Positions 33,080 to 38,207 of a stretch of DNA of 38,207 bases are shown here, piece by piece. A program made the position numbers and the translations under genes. The stretch spans positions 1-38,207 of the forward strand of contig NZ_BAGH01000009.1 of assembly GCF_000308715.1 (NCBI RefSeq), given 5' to 3'. Under the pieces are notes generated by a model that saw only the letters and a list, made by a program, of their open reading frames with translations, did not search any database and was not told where the DNA came from. Source of the DNA: Nocardia tenerifensis NBRC 101015. GTDB lineage: Bacteria > Actinomycetota > Actinomycetes > Mycobacteriales > Mycobacteriaceae. Position 1 is the first letter of the stretch. Every line of letters starts with the position of its first letter.

Positions 33080-34112
33080 TGGTTTTCCCTTTCCGAAGGA
33101 GGTGCTCCAGCCAGCGCGCCGCGCGGCCGGCGAGCCCGGCCAATCCGTTCGGCGCGAGGTACATGACGGCGATGATCAGCAGCCCGAAGATGACGCCGGG
33201 CGCGGCCTGGTTGACGTCCTGGGCGAAGCTCGGCACGTACATCACGAAGAGCCCGCCGAGCAGCGGCCCCCACTGGGTGCCGAGCCCGCCGACGACCAGC
33301 CCGGCGAGCAGGGTGATCGAGAGCCCGACGGCGAACGAGTCGGGCGAGACGAAGGCGATCACCCAGGTGTAGACGCATCCGGCGACACCCGCGAGCATGG
33401 CGCTCCACGCGAAGGCGAGCGTTTTGTAGAACGCCGTGCGCACGCCCATCATCTCGGCGGCGACCTCGTTGTCCCGGATGGCGTGCATGGCGCGGCCGAC
33501 CCGGGATCGCAGCAGCCCGGCGACGAGCAGGAAGCACACGACGGTGGTGATCAGGGCCAGAAAGTACAGCCACTGGTCCTCGGCCAGCCCGGACCACTGT
33601 GGCGCAACGGGTTTGGTCAGGGTCAGGCCCATGGAGCCGCCGGTCCACGTCTCGAAACGCTTGAGCAGCGGCACCAGGAAGATCGCGATCGATAGGGTGA
33701 CCAGGGCCAGGTAGAGCCCGCGCAGCCGGAGCGCGGGAACACCGAGCGCGAACCCGAGTACGAACGCCACGGCCGCGGCGATCGGCAGCGCCGCGAAATA
33801 CGGTGTGTCCCAACGGTCCATCAGCACCGCCGTGGTGTAGGCCCCGACGGCGAAGAAGGCTCCGTGACCCAGTGAGATCTGACCGGTGTGCCCCACCAGC
33901 AGATTGAGCCCCACCAGCGCGATCGCGTAGATCATGGCCATCGCGAGCTGGAAGGTGCGAAACGGCGCCAGTTGGAACGGCGCGCAGCAGGCGAGGACGA
34001 GCACCGCGAGGGTCGCGAGCCAGCGCCAGTGTCGCGCCGCGAGCTTCAAAAACGATTCACGTTGCGCCACAGTGTGTCCAGCCCGGGTGACCTGGTCGAT
34101 GATGTCGCTCAT
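33069..34112 (-). CDS. livM: Branched-chain amino acid-type ABC permease LivM
   Basis: Second permease of the Liv-type importer, 347 residues with about ten helices. Family landmarks are YAIALVGLNLLVGHTGQISLGHGAFFAVGAYTTA, the inner-face loop RSRVGRAMHAIRDNEVAAEMMGV that contacts the ATPase, and GLVVGGLGTQWGPLLGG. The start ATG overlaps the livH stop by 4 nt (ATGA), and its end overlaps the receptor gene by 11 nt, so translation is coupled. It has an N-terminal cytosolic stretch of about 30 residues, common in LivM. Confidence 0.92.
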   Translation of the reverse strand: MSDIIDQVTRAGHTVAQRESFLKLAARHWRWLATLAVLVLACCAPFQLAPFRTFQLAMAMIYAIALVGLNLLVGHTGQISLGHGAFFAVGAYTTAVLMDRWDTPYFAALPIAAAVAFVLGFALGVPALRLRGLYLALVTLSIAIFLVPLLKRFETWTGGSMGLTLTKPVAPQWSGLAEDQWLYFLALITTVVCFLLVAGLLRSRVGRAMHAIRDNEVAAEMMGVRTAFYKTLAFAWSAMLAGVAGCVYTWVIAFVSPDSFAVGLSITLLAGLVVGGLGTQWGPLLGGLFVMYVPSFAQDVNQAAPGVIFGLLIIAVMYLAPNGLAGLAGRAARWLEHLLRKGKTNAR

Positions 34113-34996
34113 ACCCGCTCCACCACCGCTCGGCCGAACAGTCCCTGCGGCCGGACGAGCAGAACGCCGAGGATGATCACCAGCGGCACACCGATTTTGA
34201 GTTCGGTCCCGATCGCGTCGACATACGCGCCGGTCAGCGTCTCGGCGACGCCGACGATCAGACCCCCGGCCACCGCACCGCCCGGACTGTCGAAACCGCC
34301 CAGCGTCGCCGCCGCGAAGGCGTAGATGAGCACCCCGCCCATCATGTTGGGCTCCAGGAAGAGCAGCGGAGCGGACAACACCCCGGAGACCGCCCCGACG
34401 AGCGCCGCCAAACCCCAGCCGAACGCGAGGACGGCCCCGACGCGGATGCCGACGAGCTTGGCGGACTGTGGATTACACGCGACCGCCCGCATCGCCAAGC
34501 CGACCTTGGTGTAGCGGAACAACAGATACAGCAGCCCCATCACCACGCCGACCACCGCGAGTATCCCGAGGTTGCCGTATCCGGCGGTCACGCCGCCCAC
34601 CCGTAAAGCGCCGTCGGGGAACGGATTCGGGAACGACTTGACCTGAAACGACCAGATCCATCCCGCGGCGGCGTTGACGAAGAAGAACAAACCCACCGTG
34701 ACGATGACCAAGGTCAGCTCGGGGGCGCCCTCGACCGGCCGGATGATCACCCGCTCGATGAGCATGCCGCCGAGGAACGAGATGCCCAGCGCGGCAACGA
34801 GTGACAGCCAGAACGGCGTGCCGTTCTGGAGGAACTGCCACGCGAGAAACGCCGAGAACATGGCCAGCTCGCCCTGGGCGAAGTTGACGATGCCGGTGAA
34901 CCGGTAGATCAGCACCAGCGCGAGCGCCAACCCGGCGTAAAGTGCTCCGGCGCTGACCCCTTCGAAGATCTGCTGTAGGAACCCGGCCATGGTCAC
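34109..34996 (-). CDS. livH: Branched-chain amino acid-type ABC permease LivH
   Basis: First permease of the importer, 295 residues, about eight helices. It shows FEGVSAGALYAGLALALVLIYRFTGIVNFAQGELAMFSAF at the start, the coupling loop FRYTKVGLAMRAVACNPQSAKLVGIRV, and LGGFDSPGGAVAGGLIVGVAE. It overlaps livF (4 nt) upstream and livM (4 nt) downstream. It forms a heterodimer channel with LivM. Confidence 0.93.
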   Translation of the reverse strand: MTMAGFLQQIFEGVSAGALYAGLALALVLIYRFTGIVNFAQGELAMFSAFLAWQFLQNGTPFWLSLVAALGISFLGGMLIERVIIRPVEGAPELTLVIVTVGLFFFVNAAAGWIWSFQVKSFPNPFPDGALRVGGVTAGYGNLGILAVVGVVMGLLYLLFRYTKVGLAMRAVACNPQSAKLVGIRVGAVLAFGWGLAALVGAVSGVLSAPLLFLEPNMMGGVLIYAFAAATLGGFDSPGGAVAGGLIVGVAETLTGAYVDAIGTELKIGVPLVIILGVLLVRPQGLFGRAVVERV

Positions 34997-35718
34997 ACCC
35001 GATATCCGAGGTAGGACCTGGCGACCTGTTCGTCGGCCTTGATCTCGGCGGCGCTGCCGGACAACACGATTCGGCCCGTCTCGAGCACATGCGCCTGATG
35101 CGCGTTCTCCAGTGCGAGATGAGCGTTCTGCTCGACGACGATCACCGTGGTGCCTTCCTCTTCATTGATGGTGCGCACGATTCGGAAAAGCTCCTGGGTG
35201 ACCAGGGGCGAGAGGCCGAGCGACGGCTCGTCGAGCAGCAGTAGCCGCGGCGTGAGCATGAGCGCCCGGCCGATCGCCAGCATCTGTTGCTGGCCGCCGG
35301 ACAGGCTGCCCGCCTGCTCGCGCAGCTTGTCCTCGAGCACCGGGAAGTAGCCGAACACCCGGCGCAGTCCGGCCTCGACGTCGGCGCGGCGACGATGCCG
35401 GTACCCGCCGAGCCGCAGGTTCTCCTCGACGGTCAGCGGCGTGAAGGTGCCGCGTCCCTCCGGCACGTGGGCGACGCCGAGGCGTGCCATCGCCTCGGGT
35501 GCGCGTCCGGTGAGGTCGGCGCAGTCGAGTCGCACCGCGCCGCGGGGCCGGACCATTCCGCACAGAGCGCGCAGCAGCGTCGATTTTCCGGCGCCGTTGG
35601 CGCCGAGGATCGCGCAGACCTCGCCGCGACGCACGGCGAAACTCAGCCCGTGCAGTACCTGGGCGCCGCCGTACCCGGCCCGCAGCTCGGTGACGACTAG
35701 AAAGGACTCCTCGCTCAT
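34993..35718 (-). CDS. livF: Branched-chain amino acid-type ABC ATPase LivF
   Basis: One of two ATPases of the importer, 241 residues. Walker A GANGAGKST is at 39-47, the signature is SLSGGQQQMLAIGRAL, Walker B is LLLLDEPSLGLSP, and the LivF-specific VPEGRGTFTPLTVEENLRLGGY is present. It overlaps livG and livH by 4 nt on each side. It works with LivG on LivH/LivM. Confidence 0.94.
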   Translation of the reverse strand: MSEESFLVVTELRAGYGGAQVLHGLSFAVRRGEVCAILGANGAGKSTLLRALCGMVRPRGAVRLDCADLTGRAPEAMARLGVAHVPEGRGTFTPLTVEENLRLGGYRHRRRADVEAGLRRVFGYFPVLEDKLREQAGSLSGGQQQMLAIGRALMLTPRLLLLDEPSLGLSPLVTQELFRIVRTINEEEGTTVIVVEQNAHLALENAHQAHVLETGRIVLSGSAAEIKADEQVARSYLGYRV

Positions 35719-36473
35719 GCCGCCGTGCCCAGGTACGCCGCGATGACGGCCGGATCACGTTGTACCGCTTCGGGTTTCCCCTCGGCGATCACCCGGCCGA
35801 AATCGAGGCAGACGACGCGATCACAGGTGCCCATCACGAACCCCATGTGATGCTCGACGACCACGACCGTCAGATCCGACTCGGCACACAGGGCCCGTAA
35901 CCGATCGGCGAACTCGCCGACCTCGCCGTGGCTGAGCCCATTGACCGGCTCGTCGAGCAGCAGCAACCGGGGCCGCACGGCCAGCGCCCTGGCCAGTTCG
36001 ATCCGTTTGAGCGTTCCGAACGGCAGCCCGGCGGCCGGATGCTCGGCGACCTCGAGCAGGTCCAAGCGGTCGAGCAGCTCATCGATCTCGGTGCGCAGAG
36101 CGCGTTCCTCGCGACGCACGCCAGGCAGGCGCAGTGCGGCGGTGCTGAACCCGGCGTCGGCCCGATGGTGCGCGCCGACCAGAACGTTGTCGCGCACGGA
36201 CATTCGGGGGAACAGCCCGAGATTCTGAAAGGTTCTCGCGATGCCCAGCGCCGCCAGGGCATCGGGTCGCGCGGCCAGCAGATCGGCGTCGCGGTAGCGC
36301 ACGATGCCGGAATCCGGCCGTTGACGGCGGGTCAAGCAGTTGAACAGGGTGGTCTTGCCCGCCCCGTTGGGCCCGATCAGGCCGACCAGCTCGCCGTGTC
36401 CCACCCGGAACCCGACCTCGTGCAGTGCGGTGATGCCGCCGAAGCGGACGGACAGGTCGGATATCTCGAGCAT
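35715..36473 (-). CDS. livG: Branched-chain amino acid-type ABC ATPase LivG
   Basis: First gene of the operon, a 252-residue ATPase. Walker A GPNGAGKTT is at 34-42, then RTFQNLGLFPRMSVRDNVLVGAHH (LivG hallmark), the variant signature LPFGTLKRIELARAL in place of LSGGQ, and Walker B LLLLDEPVNGL. The start ATG 36473 has AGGAG 6-7 nt upstream; longer in-frame starts exist but have no ribosome site. A perfect palindrome lies in the leader directly ahead of the ribosome site. The divergent PucR-type gene may control the operon. Confidence 0.93.
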   Translation of the reverse strand: MLEISDLSVRFGGITALHEVGFRVGHGELVGLIGPNGAGKTTLFNCLTRRQRPDSGIVRYRDADLLAARPDALAALGIARTFQNLGLFPRMSVRDNVLVGAHHRADAGFSTAALRLPGVRREERALRTEIDELLDRLDLLEVAEHPAAGLPFGTLKRIELARALAVRPRLLLLDEPVNGLSHGEVGEFADRLRALCAESDLTVVVVEHHMGFVMGTCDRVVCLDFGRVIAEGKPEAVQRDPAVIAAYLGTAA

Positions 36474-36484
36474 GCGGTCTCCTG

Positions 36485-36503
36485 CCCATGTTTGAGACAT
36501 GGG
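36485..36503. promoter_or_regulatory. Palindrome in the livG leader
   Basis: CCCATGT-TTGAG-ACATGGG (36485-36503), perfect 7-bp arms, sits immediately upstream of the livG Shine-Dalgarno. As DNA it could bind the divergent regulator; as RNA it could fold next to the ribosome site. Confidence 0.5.
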
Positions 36504-36658
36504 TAAAAATCCTTGCGGGACAACAACTTCTGCTGCCCGGCGAGTGCGCCGGAGGTCAGCGTAAAGGCGCTGGTCAGCGCGCACATCGGCTCCGTAGGCC
36601 CAAAGTCGGGCCGCGATGTTGTCCGCGCAGGACATGGACGGGGCAGCGTGCGGCCGTA

Positions 36659-36687
36659 TTGACACCCCAGAGGCCGGGATGGAGTAT
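36659..36687 (+). promoter_or_regulatory. Promoter of the PucR-type gene
   Basis: TTGACA (36659-36664), 17-nt spacer, GAGTAT (36682-36687), then 6 nt to ATG 36694. A perfect -35 with a weaker -10; the distances predict a leaderless message and help decide the start codon. Confidence 0.55.
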
Positions 36688-36693
36688 CCGCGT

Positions 36694-38007
36694 ATGTCAG
36701 CTGGGTCACACTCGGACGATGCCGGGTATCCGGATGATGTACAGGCTGAGCGCGTTCGCATCATCGCCAACGCCTATGACCACGCGGAGCAGATCGCCGA
36801 CGCCGCGATGGTGGCGATACTCGCGCAGATCCCCGCCTACGCCGCCCGCGACGACGCCTTCCACGCCGACGTGCACAACCAGTTGGTCAAGCTGTGCCGG
36901 TCCGGGCTGCGCGCGTTCCTCGACCACCGCAAGGTCACCGTCGACGAGATCGCCTACACCCGCCAGGCCGCGGCGCGCCGAGCCAGGGCCGGACTCACCC
37001 TCGTCGACTACATCGCGGCCTTCCGGCTCGGACAGCAGGCGACGTGGAAGTCGCTGCTGTCCTTCGCCGGCGAATCGGCGGCCGGACGGCAGGCCGCGCT
37101 CTCGATGGTCGTCCCGCTGGCGCGCTACAACGACCTGATCAGCACCGAAGCGGCCAACGCCTATCTGGAGTTCCAGCGGGCCTGCACGGCCGGCTCCGGC
37201 AGCGAAGGACAGGAGCTGCTGGAGAGTCTGCTCGCCGGCGCGCTACCCGAGCGCGGGCCGCAACTGGCCATGGCCGGTGCACACGGGATCGGCGCGAACG
37301 GCGGTGCCGCGATGGTCGTCGTCACCGCGACCGTGCTGGCGGGCAAGCCGCGCGGCGCGCAGGACACCACCGTCACCGAGGCGCGACAACTCGCCGCCGC
37401 GGCGATGGCGGGTGTCGGCGTCAACGGCCTGCGCACCCTCGCGGTCGTGCGCGGGGCCGAGATCATCGCCGTGCCCGCGCTCAATCGCAGCGCGAGCACC
37501 GAGGAACTCTGTGAGCGGCTACGGGCGATGCAGCGGAAGCTGAGCGCGACGGGCATTACGCTCGCCGTCGGCGTCAGCACCGTGGTCACCGGCGTCGCGC
37601 AGCTGCCGAAGGCTTATCAGCAGAGTCGCAACGCCCTCGGTCTGCTGCTGGAGGCCGGCGGCGTGCTCGCGCTGCCGCACATCACGCCGTTTCGATACCT
37701 CATGCTGCGCGCCGACGACACCGCCCGGCACCTCATCGATCCCGGCATCGCGGCGCTCCTTTCCGACGACAGAGTCCGGGGCGGCACGCTCGCCGACACC
37801 ATCCGCGCCTTCGCCGCCGCGGACATGAACCTGCGTGAGGCCGCCGAGAAACTGCGCATCCACCCCAACACCGCCAAGTATCGGCTGCGGCGCATCCAAG
37901 ACCTGACCGGACGCAGTGTGCGCAGCGTCAACGATCTGATCGAGCTGCTCGTGGCGATAGAGTTGCAGCCGGGCGAGGCGTGGCCTTTGTCTCGAGGCGG
38001 CGGGTGA
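36694..38007 (+). CDS. PucR/CdaR-type transcriptional regulator
   Basis: A 437-residue regulator. The N-terminal half is helical (RsbRD-like region: ANAYDHAEQIADAAMVAILAQIPAYAARDDAFHADV...RAGLTLVDYIAAFRLGQQATWKSLL), followed by a GGDEF-derived central domain (GITLAVGVSTVVTGVAQLPKAYQQSRNAL) and a C-terminal PucR HTH (NLREAAEKLRIHPNTAKYRLRRIQDLTGRS). Such proteins control amino-acid, purine or aromatic-acid use. Divergence from the livG operon with 220 bp between suggests it governs that transporter. Upstream in-frame ATGs (36616, 36634, 36679) exist; ATG 36694 is favoured because TTGACA-N17-GAGTAT ends 6 nt before it and GGAG lies 9 nt before it. Confidence 0.88.
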   Translation: MSAGSHSDDAGYPDDVQAERVRIIANAYDHAEQIADAAMVAILAQIPAYAARDDAFHADVHNQLVKLCRSGLRAFLDHRKVTVDEIAYTRQAAARRARAGLTLVDYIAAFRLGQQATWKSLLSFAGESAAGRQAALSMVVPLARYNDLISTEAANAYLEFQRACTAGSGSEGQELLESLLAGALPERGPQLAMAGAHGIGANGGAAMVVVTATVLAGKPRGAQDTTVTEARQLAAAAMAGVGVNGLRTLAVVRGAEIIAVPALNRSASTEELCERLRAMQRKLSATGITLAVGVSTVVTGVAQLPKAYQQSRNALGLLLEAGGVLALPHITPFRYLMLRADDTARHLIDPGIAALLSDDRVRGGTLADTIRAFAAADMNLREAAEKLRIHPNTAKYRLRRIQDLTGRSVRSVNDLIELLVAIELQPGEAWPLSRGGG

Positions 38008-38048
38008 ACCGTTGTGCTCCAACGCGTTACCGGGCAGGATCCGATCAT

Positions 38049-38207
38049 GTGATCAACAGACGAATCCCCTCAGCTCTCCTGCTGGCCGTGTCCGCCGCGG
38101 CCGTCACACTCGCCCCCCTCACCACGGCTACGGCCGGCGCGGAGGCTCCGTTCAAGGCTCCCGTGGTCACCTTCGAAGGGACGGGGCCGGGCACGGTGAC
38201 GGCCACC
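38049..38207 (+). CDS. Secreted protein, N-terminal part (cut by window edge)
   Basis: A GTG at 38049 opens a frame that stays open to the last base (53 codons). The product begins MINRRIPSALLLAVSAAAV and has a complete Sec signal peptide: Arg pair, hydrophobic core, cleavage expected after TATAGA. The mature part starts with EAPFKAPVVTFEG, then a Gly/Thr-rich stretch. AGGA lies 9 nt upstream. Too little is present to name a family. Confidence 0.7.
   Translation, partial: MINRRIPSALLLAVSAAAVTLAPLTTATAGAEAPFKAPVVTFEGTGPGTVTAT

Noticed and set aside
36616..36693. Upstream start for the PucR gene
   Set aside because: The extra residues cover the TTGACA promoter; the promoter spacing and a GGAG favour ATG 36694.

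Overview
The window looks like chromosomal DNA of a mycolic-acid actinomycete, most likely Nocardia or a close relative. It is very GC-rich, codes for the galactan and arabinan machinery of an arabinogalactan wall (DprE1/DprE2, GlfT1, GlfT2, the Wzm/Wzt galactan exporter, RmlA/B/C), and carries the Bpa (PafE) proteasome activator. All identifications were made by eye from sequence and remembered family motifs; no search was run.

Layout. 1-2.8 kb: dprE2 and dprE1, with a GtrA-like membrane protein divergent (compare Rv3789-Rv3791 of M. tuberculosis). 2.8-7.3 kb: a PPOX-fold protein, a molybdopterin oxidoreductase, an unrecognised protein and a DUF4282 membrane protein. 7.5-10.5 kb: an orphan XRE/DUF5753 regulator, then a divergent MarR/MFS efflux pair with a perfect inverted repeat between them. 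10.5-16.3 kb: rmlC-rmlA, an HSL-type esterase, two tandem secreted glycine-zipper proteins, and rmlB. 16.3-19.5 kb: a three-part module (DUF2142 GT-C-like protein, polyprenyl-phosphate sugar-synthase-like GT2, GtrA). 19.7-23.9 kb: glfT2, an SDR, an RsgA-type GTPase and a 29-codon ORF before it. 24.3-31.4 kb: bpa-wzm-wzt-glfT1, a PLP-fold protein lacking the Schiff-base lysine (Rv3778c-like), a quinone oxidoreductase (Rv3777-like) and a MarR regulator. 31.4 kb: tRNA-Ser(UGA). 31.8-38.0 kb: a five-gene Liv-type ABC operon with tightly overlapping genes, and a divergent PucR-type regulator. The right edge cuts a secreted protein.

How it works together. RmlA/B/C supply most of the dTDP-rhamnose pathway for the linker. 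GlfT1 and GlfT2 build galactan, Wzm/Wzt export it, and DprE1/DprE2 make the decaprenyl-phosphate arabinose donor for arabinan. The GtrA/GT2/GT-C trio could decorate the polymer on the outer face.

Non-coding content. The cell-wall part is rich in intergenic tandem repeats: a 74/75-bp repeat in the wzt-glfT1 junction whose unit edges coincide with ATGA stop-start signals, which closely resembles mycobacterial MIRUs; a 35-bp repeat upstream of bpa; a ~100-bp repeat downstream of glfT1; and an 18-bp repeat after rmlB. Several genes start 6-7 nt downstream of a TANNNT hexamer, which suggests leaderless transcription.
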